The translations under genes and the position numbers were made by a program. A DNA stretch of 64,000 nucleotides, taken from NCBI GenBank assembly GCA_016213845.1, contig JACQZN010000056.1:1-64000 (forward strand). The letters run 5' to 3'. Positions 1-9,041 of the stretch are shown here, in pieces; the stretch's first letter is position 1, and each line of letters starts with the position of its first letter. This DNA comes from Candidatus Wallbacteria bacterium (GTDB taxonomy: Bacteria > Muiribacteriota > UBA6191 > JACPRK01). The notes beneath the pieces are model-generated. The model was given only the letters and a program-made list of their open reading frames with translations. It had not been told where the DNA came from and did no database searches.

Positions 1-464
1 CCGACGCGCTCTACCAGCACCTCCACGGCACCGTCGGCCCCGTCGAGCTCTCCGACTGGATCATCACCCGCACCCCACCGCGCGAGCGCCGCCCCGACGA
101 GAACGAACGCACCTACCGCGAGTACCTCGAGCAGATCGAGTACGGCCTCTCCCACGGCTGCGTCCGCGTCAGCAACGAGAACATCCAGCGGCTGCGCAGG
201 CTCTGTCCCGTCGGCACCCGCGTCCACAAGATCTACTGCCTGGTCGAGCGCTTCGACGAAACGCCCCCGGCCGCATCAGAGGCCCCTTCGGCCCAGGGCC
301 CGGCCGGCCACCCGCGCGTAACCGTCAAGTACTACCCCAACATCTACCGCTACGACGACATCGACAACGGCGAGTACTGGCCCGAACGCGCCCAGCTCGT
401 CGAGTACCACCACCCCGAGGACAACGAGCAGCTCGGCCCCGCCCTCCCCAGGAGCGAGGACTGA
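1..464 (+). CDS. L,D-transpeptidase (YkuD-type) C-terminal part, 5' end outside the window
   Basis: Frame starting at base 3 is open to TGA at 462-464 and reads DALYQHLHGTVGPVELSDW...YGLSHGCVRVSNENIQRLRRLCPVGTRVHKIY; HGT and SHGCVR...N motifs are characteristic of YkuD catalytic domains. Not in the ORF track because it is truncated. Confidence 0.8.
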   Translation, partial: DALYQHLHGTVGPVELSDWIITRTPPRERRPDENERTYREYLEQIEYGLSHGCVRVSNENIQRLRRLCPVGTRVHKIYCLVERFDETPPAASEAPSAQGPAGHPRVTVKYYPNIYRYDDIDNGEYWPERAQLVEYHHPEDNEQLGPALPRSED

Positions 465-476
465 CGGGCTCGCGGC

Positions 477-1514
477 CTACAGCCCGGAGCCGCTCTGCAT
501 CTTGGCGATGGCGACCTGCGGGTCGACCAGGCCGTTCTGCATCAGCTCTTTCAAGCTGCCGTCCATCGAGATCATGCCGTCGCGGCGGCTGGTCTGGATG
601 ACGTTCGTGATCATGTGCGTCTTGCCCTCGCGGATGAGGTTGGCAACGGCGGGCGTCATCAGCATGATCTCGCGCGCGGCGACGCGCCCCTTGCCGCCGG
701 CGGCCGGCAGAAGCTGCTGACTGACGACGGCCTTCAAGCTCATCGAGAGCTGCACGCGCACCTGCTGCTGCTGGTAGGGCGGAAAGACGTCGACGATGCG
801 GTCCACGGTCTGGGCCGCCGACTGCGTGTGCAGGGTCGAGAAGACCAGGTGGCCGGTCTCTGCCAGCGTGATGGCGGCGGCAATGGTCTCCAGGTCTCGC
901 ATCTCGCCGACCAGGATCACGTCGGGGTCCTGGCGCAGCACGTACTTGAGGGCGTTGGCGAAGCTGAGCGTGTCGTTGCCGACCTCGCGCTGGTCGACAC
1001 AGCTCTGCTTGTGCGGGTGGACGAACTCGATCGGGTCCTCGATCGTCACGATGTGCGCGCGACGCTCCTTGTTCACCTTGTCGATGACCGCCGCCAGCGT
1101 CGTCGATTTGCCGCTGCCCGTCGGCCCCGTCACCAGCACCAGCCCGCGCGGGTAGTTGGCGAACTCGTGCACGACGGGCGGTAGCCCGAGCGTGTCGATC
1201 GACGGGATCTTGCTCATGATCGTCCGGAACGCGGCGCCCACGTAGCCCTGCTGGCGATAGGCGTTGATGCGGAACCGGCCCACGTTCTTGATCGAGATCG
1301 AGAGATCGAGCTCCAGCGTCTCCTCGAACTTCGCCTTCTGCTCGTCGTCCAGCAGCGCGTAGATCATGCGCTTGGAGAGCTCCGGCGTGAGGATCTCCTC
1401 GCCGTAGGGCTGCAGGTCCCCGCGATACCGGATCATCGGCGGGATGCCGACGGAGAAGATGATGTCCGAGCCGCCGTTCTTCACGGCCGTGGCGAGCAGT
1501 TCGATAATCTCCAT
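477..1514 (-). CDS. pilT: Twitching motility ATPase, PilT/PilU family
   Basis: GPTGSGKSTTLAAVID Walker A, DPDVILVGEMRDLETIAAAITLAETGHLVFSTLHT Walker B/His box, PilT-like N-terminus. Confidence 0.92.
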   Translation of the reverse strand: MEIIELLATAVKNGGSDIIFSVGIPPMIRYRGDLQPYGEEILTPELSKRMIYALLDDEQKAKFEETLELDLSISIKNVGRFRINAYRQQGYVGAAFRTIMSKIPSIDTLGLPPVVHEFANYPRGLVLVTGPTGSGKSTTLAAVIDKVNKERRAHIVTIEDPIEFVHPHKQSCVDQREVGNDTLSFANALKYVLRQDPDVILVGEMRDLETIAAAITLAETGHLVFSTLHTQSAAQTVDRIVDVFPPYQQQQVRVQLSMSLKAVVSQQLLPAAGGKGRVAAREIMLMTPAVANLIREGKTHMITNVIQTSRRDGMISMDGSLKELMQNGLVDPQVAIAKMQSGSGL

Positions 1515-1579
1515 GCGCCTTTTCCGGTCACGGGTTGACGGGCGGTGGCGAGTATAACACGCCCTCCGCGCGTGCTAAG

Positions 1580-3187
1580 ATGCCTCTCGCCATGCCCCTT
1601 TCCCGCGAGCTGGAGCTGTTGGCCGAGCAGCTCAAGAGCCCGGACCGGATGGTCCGGATGCGCGCGCTCGTGCTGATGGTGAACAAGGGCGATACGTCGC
1701 TGGAGCCGCTGCTTTCCAAGCTGGCCGCCAAGGACGAGAGCCCCGAGATCCGCTACTACGCCAAGAAGGCGATCAACATGCTCGCCACCCGGACCGCCCC
1801 GGCCCAGGCCCCGAGCGAGCCGAAAGCGTACGTGCGGCCCGCCGCCCTGGAAGGGCCCGCCCCCGCCGCGCCCGCAAAGCCGACCCCGGACGACGTGCGG
1901 CGCATGATCCTCCTGGGTGATGTCCGGCAGAAGGTCATGGGCCTCAAGCTGGCCTGCGAGCTCGACCTCAAGGCCGTCTCGCCCGACATCGGCGAAATGC
2001 TTCGCAAGGAGACGGACCCCGTCGCCCTCTCTGCCGCCGCCATCGCCGCGGGACGCCTGGGCGGCCCCTCCCACAGCCGCAAGCTGGTCGACCTGCTCGA
2101 ACACGCCGACCCGCGTGTGCGCGCCAACGCCGTCGACGGCCTAGAGGCCACGGGCGACGGCGCGGTCTTCCCGTACCTGATCCGCTGCCTGCGCGACGAG
2201 GACAACCGCTGCCGCGCCAACGCCGCCCGCGCCTTGCGCTCCTACGGCCCCGTGAACCAGAAGGAGACGCTGCGGCTGATGCTCGAGAGCGACGAGGTCT
2301 GGATGCAGGACTCCGCCGTCTACGTGCTCGGGTTCCTCAGCGACCCGGGCGCCTTCGCGCTCTTCAACATCGCCCTCCGAAGCCCGCACAAGGTCGTGCG
2401 CGAGCAGGTCCGCCTGTCACTTTCGCGCCTCAAGGAGAAGGGCAACGAACGCGCCGGCGACCTCCTCGCCCGGCTGGGCGGCGAACGCCAGGGGCGCTCG
2501 GAAGAGGAGCTCTTCGAACGGTTGTCCAAGGTCACGGCCGATATCAAGCTGCCGACCCTCGCGCCCCCCGCGGAACCTCCCTCGCCGCCGGTAGAGGCTG
2601 CTGAGGCCCCGGCACCGCCCGTTGCCGCACCCGCCGCCCAGTCGGAGGCCGCGCCCGCGCCCGAGATGCCCGCGGCCCCCGTGCCCACCGCCGAAGCCGC
2701 CCCGCCCGAGGAGCCTCCCGAGCTTCCGGAACCCCACAAGGAATCGAAGACCTCGCAGTTCTTCCGGCCCGCCCCCAAGCGCCAGGTCCGGCGCAAGTCT
2801 GCCGAGGATGCGCTGGCGGCACTGTCGGCGGTGCAGCAGGCAGAGGTCGCGGACCTCGACTTCCTCGTCAAGGACGAGCTGCGCCAGGACCGCGCCTACA
2901 CGCGCCTGACGGATGCCTTTTCGGACGCGCCGCTGGACCGCGAAGAGCTGGTGCTCACCCGAAGTCAGCGCGCGGCGCTGGCGCTGCTGAACCTGGGCGA
3001 CGTCAAGGACGAGGGCGGCGGGGAGCCCCTCCCCCAGCAGCGCGAGGAGCATCGGATGGAGCAGGCCCGCGAGCGGCTGGCCGAGAACCTGAAAGACCTC
3101 CGGGGCGCCTCGTCGCTGGCGGAGGCGATCAGCGACAAGCTCGCGCGCGAGGACTCCATCTTCGAGCGGCTCAAGGCGCTGGCCTAG
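1580..3187 (+). CDS. HEAT-repeat protein with Pro/Ala-rich linker
   Basis: Repeated helical units (DPRVRANAVDGLEATGDGAVFPYLIRCLRDEDNRCRANAARALRSYG). Start may be 1592 rather than 1580. Confidence 0.75.
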   Translation: MPLAMPLSRELELLAEQLKSPDRMVRMRALVLMVNKGDTSLEPLLSKLAAKDESPEIRYYAKKAINMLATRTAPAQAPSEPKAYVRPAALEGPAPAAPAKPTPDDVRRMILLGDVRQKVMGLKLACELDLKAVSPDIGEMLRKETDPVALSAAAIAAGRLGGPSHSRKLVDLLEHADPRVRANAVDGLEATGDGAVFPYLIRCLRDEDNRCRANAARALRSYGPVNQKETLRLMLESDEVWMQDSAVYVLGFLSDPGAFALFNIALRSPHKVVREQVRLSLSRLKEKGNERAGDLLARLGGERQGRSEEELFERLSKVTADIKLPTLAPPAEPPSPPVEAAEAPAPPVAAPAAQSEAAPAPEMPAAPVPTAEAAPPEEPPELPEPHKESKTSQFFRPAPKRQVRRKSAEDALAALSAVQQAEVADLDFLVKDELRQDRAYTRLTDAFSDAPLDREELVLTRSQRAALALLNLGDVKDEGGGEPLPQQREEHRMEQARERLAENLKDLRGASSLAEAISDKLAREDSIFERLKALA

Positions 3188-3244
3188 CGGCCTTCGACGA
3201 GCTCAGGCCGAACGGTTCCCCAAGGGAGCCAATCGCCGGCGCTC

Positions 3245-4035
3245 CTAGTAGGTGATGTAGACGCGCTGGTGGCGTTCCTTGGCTTCGCGCTCTTCGACCA
3301 TGCGAGCGTTCTCGACGGCGGTGGCGACCTGGGTGGCGACGCCGGCCACCAGGTTCTCGTCGTCGTTGGAGAAGGGCTCGCCCGAGTCCTTGTTGCCCAG
3401 GACGATGGCGCCGATGGCGACGTCGTTGGAGACCAGCGGGCAGAGCAGCATGCTCGAGGTCTCGAATCCGGCGCGCGAGGGGAGCGCCTGGGGATCGCCT
3501 TCGAAACGCATCGGCGCCTTGCGTTCGAAAATGGTTCCGAGGAAGCCCTCGTCGAGCCGCAGCCGGAAGAGCGCCTCTTCCTCCACTGTGTAGCCCGTGA
3601 CGTGCTTGGTCTCTAGCTCCGACGAGTACGGGTTGACCAGTACGAGCAGGCCGCGCTTCACGCCGAGCGTCTCAGTGACGCGCTCCATGATGTCCTCGGC
3701 CATCGTCGTCAGGTCCCGCACGGAGCCGATGATCTTGCCCGTGTCGTAGAGCGTGAGCGCGGCTCCTGGTCGAGGAGTGCCATCTCGCCGAAAAAGGCGT
3801 CCTTGCCGACGACGGCCAGGACCTTCTCGTTCATGTCGTCCCAGTCGATGACCTTGGTGATGGAGAGCTCGCCGGACCCGACGATGTAGAGCGCGTCACC
3901 CGGATCGCGTTCCCGGTAGACGATCTCGCCGGGGCCCAGATCGAGGACCTCGACATGCTTGGCCAGGAACTCGAGCGATTTCTCGTCGAGCTCCCTGAAC
4001 AGCGGGACCAGGCGCAGAGAAGCGGTGTCAACCAT
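3245..4035 (-). pseudogene. cNMP-binding domain plus GAF domain protein, interrupted by a frame change near 3760
   Basis: Frame A MVDTASLRLVPLFRELDEKSLEFLAKHVEVLDLGPGEIVYRERDPGDALYIVGSGELSI...FFGEMALLDQEPRS then loses homology; the next frame reads ALTLYDTGKIIGSVRDLTTMAEDIMERVTETLGVKRGLLVLVNPYSSE... (GAF). Confidence 0.7.
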
Positions 4036-4173
4036 GTCGCTCGTCCTTTCGTACCCTCCGAATCGCGCTTCGCCGCCCATTGTAACACCGGATTTCACCT
4101 CGGGGCTTCGCAGGCAGTTGCGCAGGACAGGAGGCGACCCGCATACTCCTGGATGGCCCGGGAGGCAACCGTT

Positions 4174-5241
4174 ATGGATATCAAGCAACTGCTGACGGCG
4201 ATGCTGGAGCGGAAGGGGTCGGACCTGCACATCCGGGTCGGAAGCCCCGCGCGCGCCCGCATCCGGGGCGGACTGCAGGCTGTCTCGGACGGCCCCATGA
4301 CCGACCAGGACGTCATCGCCATCCTCAAGACGATCCTGTCGCCAGCGGAGCTGAAGCGGCTCGTGGAGCACGCCGACATCGACGTCCTCTACGTCTGCCC
4401 GGACGTCGGCCGGTTCCGCACCAACGTCTTCCGGACCCTCGGGCAGTACGGCCTGGTGATGCGCCACATCCCCACCAACATCCCCTCCATCGAGAAGCTG
4501 GGGCTGCCGCCCGTGCTCAAGCAGCTGGCCGGCGTGGAGCGCGGCATCGTGGTCGTCACCGGCACCACCGGCAGCGGCAAATCGACGACCCTGGCCGCGA
4601 TGATCGACTACATCAACGAGAACGAGGAGTGCAACATCATCACGGTCGAGGACCCCGTCGAGTTCGTCCACACGAGCAAGAAGAGCCTCATCTCCCACCG
4701 CAGCCTGGGCACGGACGTCCCCTCCTTCAAGCACGCTCTCAAGTACGTCCTGCGCCAGGACCCCGACGTCATCCTCATCGGCGAGATGCGCGACTTCGAG
4801 ACCATCGCCGCAGCCGTCGAGGCCGCCGAAACTGGCCACCTCGTCTTCTCCACCCTCCACACGACCAATTGCAGTCAAACGGTCGAACGAATCCTCAATA
4901 CCTACCCCGGCGAGCTCCACGACCAGGTGCGCCTGCAGCTCTCGCTCAACCTCCAGGGCGTGGTCAGCCAGCGCCTCATCCCGACCAAGGACGGCAAGGG
5001 CCGCGTCGCCGCGCTGGAGATCATGGTGAGTACGCCGTCCGTGAAGAAGCACCTCCTCGAGGGCTCCATCGGAGCGCTCTACAAGGACATCGAGGACGGC
5101 GGCACCGAGGGCATGCAGTCCTTCAACCAGGTGCTGGGCCGGCTCTTCGCAGACGGCAAGATCTCGATCGAGGAAGCGCTCAACGCCGCCAGCCGCCCCG
5201 ACGAGCTGAAGCTTCGCATGAAGATGGAAGGCCTGATCTAG
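4174..5241 (+). CDS. pilT: Second PilT-family twitching motility ATPase
   Basis: MDIKQLLTAMLERKGSDLHIRVGSP; GTTGSGKSTTLAAMIDYINE; DPDVILIGEMRDFETIAAAVEAAETGHLVFSTLHT. Confidence 0.92.
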   Translation: MDIKQLLTAMLERKGSDLHIRVGSPARARIRGGLQAVSDGPMTDQDVIAILKTILSPAELKRLVEHADIDVLYVCPDVGRFRTNVFRTLGQYGLVMRHIPTNIPSIEKLGLPPVLKQLAGVERGIVVVTGTTGSGKSTTLAAMIDYINENEECNIITVEDPVEFVHTSKKSLISHRSLGTDVPSFKHALKYVLRQDPDVILIGEMRDFETIAAAVEAAETGHLVFSTLHTTNCSQTVERILNTYPGELHDQVRLQLSLNLQGVVSQRLIPTKDGKGRVAALEIMVSTPSVKKHLLEGSIGALYKDIEDGGTEGMQSFNQVLGRLFADGKISIEEALNAASRPDELKLRMKMEGLI

Positions 5242-5266
5242 TGATCGGCCCGAGGAGGGTTCCGTA

Positions 5267-6136
5267 ATGCAGGACTGGATGGAGCTGCACTTCGGGATGA
5301 CCACGCAGCGGTTCTGCGATCTCCTTCAGGAGACAATCCAGAAGCTCTCGGACGCCCTGCGCGCCCCCGATCGCCACGATCCGCTTCGCATCGACATGGC
5401 CCGCGGTGCGCTCAAGATCCTCACCAAGGGACCCCACTTCGTCCCGCGGGAGCGCAAGATGGCCTATGTCGACGACCTTCTGCATCTGCTGGTCGCGCGC
5501 GAGGCGCTCTACCCGGGCGACGTCAAGCGCGGCGTCTTCGAGGCCATCTGCGTCGGAATGCCCGACCCGCCCCGCAAGAAGCTGATGGACCTCTCGACCC
5601 ACATCTCCGAGGGCGCCCCCGATTGCTCCGACGAGGAGCTCCTGGAGCTGGCCGAGAAGGAGCTCGAGCTGATCCGCTGGCGGCAGCCCAGGCGGCTGGC
5701 CATCTATCAGCGGCTCGTCGGCTCCTTCTGCCTGCTGGCCGTGGGGGCGATCATCTGGTACGGCAACCAGTACCTGATCGCCCAGAAGATGCTGGAACCC
5801 CGCTGGCTCTGGCTCTGCACCGGGCTGGCCTGGTTCTGGGTCCTCACGGCCAACACGCTGCTCTTCATCCTTTTCTTGCGGCCGCCGCCCTCGGAGTTCG
5901 GACCCGAGCTGGTCGACCTATCTTCGGAGAACGAGTCGCAAGTTCTTTTCATCGCCAACGCGATGCTGCGCCACGTCACCGAGCTCTACGTGAAGCAGCC
6001 GCTGATGGCCGCGGGCGCCGCGGCAGGCAGCTGGTACTTCGCCTTCTGGACGCTCTGGCACGGCCAGCGGACGGTGGAGTGGGCGCTGGGTGTGCTTCGG
6101 CATTGGGGCTACCTCTTCTGGAAATGGATTCACTGA
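5267..6136 (+). CDS. Hypothetical membrane protein
   Basis: 289-aa ORF with hydrophobic segments (LVGSFCLLAVGAIIWYGNQYL; WLWLCTGLAWFWVLTANTLLFILFL), following pilT on the same strand. Confidence 0.7.
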   Translation: MQDWMELHFGMTTQRFCDLLQETIQKLSDALRAPDRHDPLRIDMARGALKILTKGPHFVPRERKMAYVDDLLHLLVAREALYPGDVKRGVFEAICVGMPDPPRKKLMDLSTHISEGAPDCSDEELLELAEKELELIRWRQPRRLAIYQRLVGSFCLLAVGAIIWYGNQYLIAQKMLEPRWLWLCTGLAWFWVLTANTLLFILFLRPPPSEFGPELVDLSSENESQVLFIANAMLRHVTELYVKQPLMAAGAAAGSWYFAFWTLWHGQRTVEWALGVLRHWGYLFWKWIH

Positions 6137-7782
6137 GTTCCAACACGGTACCGGCAGCGGCTCGCCTGCTCGCGGCGGCTCTCATCTGGCTCTGCTGCTG
6201 CGCCGGGGAGCTCGCGGCCGCGGGCGCCGTGGCGGTCCACGCGATGGTGGCGACGGACCACGAGCTGGCTAGCGAAGCCGCGTGCGACGTCCTGCGCGAG
6301 GGTGGCACGGCGATGGATGCCGCCGTCACGGCCGCCTATGTCCTGGGCGTGGTCAACCCGCAGTCCTCGGGGCTGGGCGGCGGCGGATTCTTGGTGGCCT
6401 ACGACGCCGCCACCGGCCGCACGCACGCGCTGGAGTATCGCGACCGCGCGCCTTCGGGGACCGCCGAGCTGCTCGCCAGCGGACGCGCCCGTCCGCAGCT
6501 TTCGGGCGGTCTCGCGGCGTCGGTTCCGTGTGAGGTAGTCGGCCTGGAGGCCGCGCGCAAGCGGTTCGGCAGGCTTCCCCGCGCCCGGCTGCTGGCGCCG
6601 GCGATCCGGCTGGCGCGCGAAGGCTTCCCGACAGGCCGGCTGCTGGCCGACATGGCGCGAGCGTACTCGGACCAGCGCTCCCGCGGGGCCGAGCTCGATC
6701 GGCTTCTGATCGGCCCGGACGGACGCTCGATGGTCCGGGGCGAGACCTTCTGGCAGCCGGAGCTGGCCAGCACCCTGGAGCGAATCGCTCGCGAGGGCGC
6801 CGACGCGGTGATGGCCGGGCCCGTGGCGCGGGCCATCGCCCTGGCGGTCAACGCCCACGGTGGCCGGATGTCGCAGTCCGACTTCGACGCGATGGCTGCG
6901 CACTGGGTGGAGCCGCTGGCCGCGCGGTATCGCGACTGCCAGATCTTCGCGATGCCCCCGCCGGCCTCCGGGGCCGCCGTGCTGATGGCCCTGCGGCTCT
7001 TCGAGCCGACCCCGGCCCGCACGCTGGGACCGTACGCGCCGTCGCGCGTGGCGGCGCTGGCGAGTGCGATCCACCACGGGGTCCGGGCCAAGCGGCGCCA
7101 CCTGGGCGACCCGGCCTTCGGCCCGATTCCCCTGGAGCTCTTCCTATCCGGAGCCAATCCGTCCGTTGACTCCGGGACCACTCGAGACGACGAGGAGCCC
7201 GAAGAAGAGGGGCACACGACCAACGTCTGCGTCGTCGACGCAATCGGCAACGCGGTGGCAATGACGATGTCGCTGGGCGCCCCCTTCGGCAGTCACATCC
7301 TGGTGCCGGGCACGGGCATCGTCCTCTCCAACCACATCGCCGACTTCAGCCCGCGGCCCTTCGAGCCCAACGCCTACGGCACCCGCTACGGTCCGGGCAA
7401 CACCATCGCGCCTCTCAAGGCGGCCGTCTCGGGTTCCACGCCGATGCTCGTCTTCCGCGGCGGCCGGCTGGCGCTGGCGATCGGCGGGTCCGGCAGCTCT
7501 CGCATCCCGCCAGCCGTGACGCAGTGCCTGGTCAACGTCGTCGACCACGGAATCCCCCCCGCCCAGGCTGTCGCGCTCCCCCGCTTTCAAGTCACGGGAG
7601 GCTCGGAGAAGATCTCCGTGGAGCCAACGTTTCCCGCCGCCACGCGGGCGGCGCTACGGCTCCTGGGCCACACCGTCCGCGAAGGCGTGAAGCGCTCCTC
7701 CGTAACCGCCATCGCCGTGCGCCCCGGCCTGCTCCTGGGCGCCAGCGACCCCCGCAAGTTCGGCGTCCCCGTCGGCTACTGA
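6124..7782 (+). CDS. ggt: Gamma-glutamyltransferase family protein
   Basis: ATG inside the end of the preceding gene; MVATDHELASEAACDVLREGGTAMDAAVTAAYVLGVVNPQSSGLGGGGF and GHTTNVCVVDAIGNAVAMTMSLGAPFGS (Thr nucleophile region). Confidence 0.92.
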   Translation: MDSLSSNTVPAAARLLAAALIWLCCCAGELAAAGAVAVHAMVATDHELASEAACDVLREGGTAMDAAVTAAYVLGVVNPQSSGLGGGGFLVAYDAATGRTHALEYRDRAPSGTAELLASGRARPQLSGGLAASVPCEVVGLEAARKRFGRLPRARLLAPAIRLAREGFPTGRLLADMARAYSDQRSRGAELDRLLIGPDGRSMVRGETFWQPELASTLERIAREGADAVMAGPVARAIALAVNAHGGRMSQSDFDAMAAHWVEPLAARYRDCQIFAMPPPASGAAVLMALRLFEPTPARTLGPYAPSRVAALASAIHHGVRAKRRHLGDPAFGPIPLELFLSGANPSVDSGTTRDDEEPEEEGHTTNVCVVDAIGNAVAMTMSLGAPFGSHILVPGTGIVLSNHIADFSPRPFEPNAYGTRYGPGNTIAPLKAAVSGSTPMLVFRGGRLALAIGGSGSSRIPPAVTQCLVNVVDHGIPPAQAVALPRFQVTGGSEKISVEPTFPAATRAALRLLGHTVREGVKRSSVTAIAVRPGLLLGASDPRKFGVPVGY

Positions 7783-7790
7783 GTCCCCTC

Positions 7791-7835
7791 CTCACGCCTC
7801 ACTCCTCAAGCCTCAAGCCTCATTCCTCACTACTC
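7791..7835. repeat. Degenerate heptamer tandem repeat (CTCAAGC-type), ends at the downstream GTG start
   Basis: CTCACGC CTCACTC CTCAAGC CTCAAGC CTCATTC CTCACTA CTC, read directly. Confidence 0.85.
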
Positions 7836-8843
7836 GTGAGCCTTCCCCGCGTCATCGACATCCACACCCACCTGGCCGGCCTGGGCGGCGGCGGTACGGG
7901 CTGCTTCGTCTCGACGCGGATGCAGCAATCGCTGGTCTACCACATCCTGAAGTGGTGGACGGGACTGAAACCCGACGACCCCGCCGCCGACGAGGACTTC
8001 GCCGCACGGCTGGCCGGCTTTGTACGAGATTCGGAGAACGTGGACGCAGCGGTCGTCTTCGGCATGGACGGCGTCTACGACAGCCATGGGAGGCTGGTCC
8101 CCGAGAAGAGTCACCTCTACGTGCCGGCGGAGCACCTCTTCCGCGTTTGCCGGCGCGATCCCGAGCGGCTCCTGCCGGGTCCTTCGGTGAACCCCACGCG
8201 GGCCGACGCGCTGGAGGAGCTGGCGCGTGTGGACGAGGCCGGCGCCGTGCTGATCAAGTGGCTGGCGCCGCTGCAGCTCTTCGACCCCTCGGAGCCGAAG
8301 CTGGACCCCTTCTACGAGGAGCTGGCCCGCCGCGGAATTCCGCTGCTGGCCCACACCGGCTGCGAGCACACCTTTCCCGACGTGGCGCACGAGTACGGTC
8401 ACGCCTCGCTCTTCGACCGCGCCCTGCGCATCGGCGTCACGATCGTCTTCGCCCACTGCGGGGTCGCCTGCGGCTTCCACCGCGCGCACCATCAGACCGA
8501 AGAGGTCCTGCGGATGATCCGGCTCCACTCGAACCTCTACACCGACACCTCCGCGCTCGCCAGCTTCCTGAAGTTCTCGAATCTCAAGAAGATCCCGTTC
8601 GCCGACTACCCTGGCCGCTTCGTCCACGGCTCCGACTACCCCATCCCCGCGCTGGCCGCTCCGTTCGCAGCCTCGCTCGGCCTCAAGCGCACGCTGGCTC
8701 TCACCTTCGGCGCCAACCCCATCGAGGCCGACTACCAGATCAAGCTTGCCGCCGGCCAGCCCCGCCACGTCTTCGAAGGCGCCACCGCCGTCCTGGCCCC
8801 GCGCATCGAACGGTGGCTGCAGAGAGTAGTCAGTAGACAGTAG
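7836..8843 (+). CDS. Amidohydrolase family metal-dependent hydrolase
   Basis: GTG start; VSLPRVIDIHTHLAGLGG, LLAHTGCEHTFPD, IVFAHCGVACG, RFVHGSDYPIPAL. The last codons and stop lie in a heptamer repeat. Confidence 0.85.
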   Translation: MSLPRVIDIHTHLAGLGGGGTGCFVSTRMQQSLVYHILKWWTGLKPDDPAADEDFAARLAGFVRDSENVDAAVVFGMDGVYDSHGRLVPEKSHLYVPAEHLFRVCRRDPERLLPGPSVNPTRADALEELARVDEAGAVLIKWLAPLQLFDPSEPKLDPFYEELARRGIPLLAHTGCEHTFPDVAHEYGHASLFDRALRIGVTIVFAHCGVACGFHRAHHQTEEVLRMIRLHSNLYTDTSALASFLKFSNLKKIPFADYPGRFVHGSDYPIPALAAPFAASLGLKRTLALTFGANPIEADYQIKLAAGQPRHVFEGATAVLAPRIERWLQRVVSRQ

Positions 8844-9035
8844 TCAGTAGTCAGTAGGGGTGTCTGGGCGAGGCTACCGAGAATGGTGAAACTCCCCCCC
8901 TCGAGGCCGCCGGATGCACGCCCACAACGTGGCCCCCCCGCAAGACCTCCTTCACCCAGATCGGCTTGGCGCCTTCATGCTGGTCAGGCAATCGCCCTAC
9001 TGACTACTGTCTACTGACTACTGTCTACTGACTAC
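8826..9035. repeat. Inverted pair of heptamer arrays (GTAGTCA/GTAGACA) flanking a 139-bp core
   Basis: Left arm 8826-8857 (GTAGTCA GTAGACA GTAGTCA GTAGTCA GTAG); right arm 8997-9035 whose reverse complement is GTAGTCA GTAGACA GTAGTCA GTAGACA GTAGTCA GTAG. Confidence 0.95.
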
Positions 9036-9041
9036 TTCCCC

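Noticed and set aside
3709-5304. Full 531-aa ORF from the track on the minus strand
   Set aside because: Only the last about 110 codons (from MVDTASLRLVPLF at about 4035) are real cNMP-domain sequence; the upstream part is antisense to pilT.
7791-9035. Heptamer arrays as a CRISPR
   Set aside because: Units are 7 nt with no unique spacers of 25-40 nt and no cas genes nearby.
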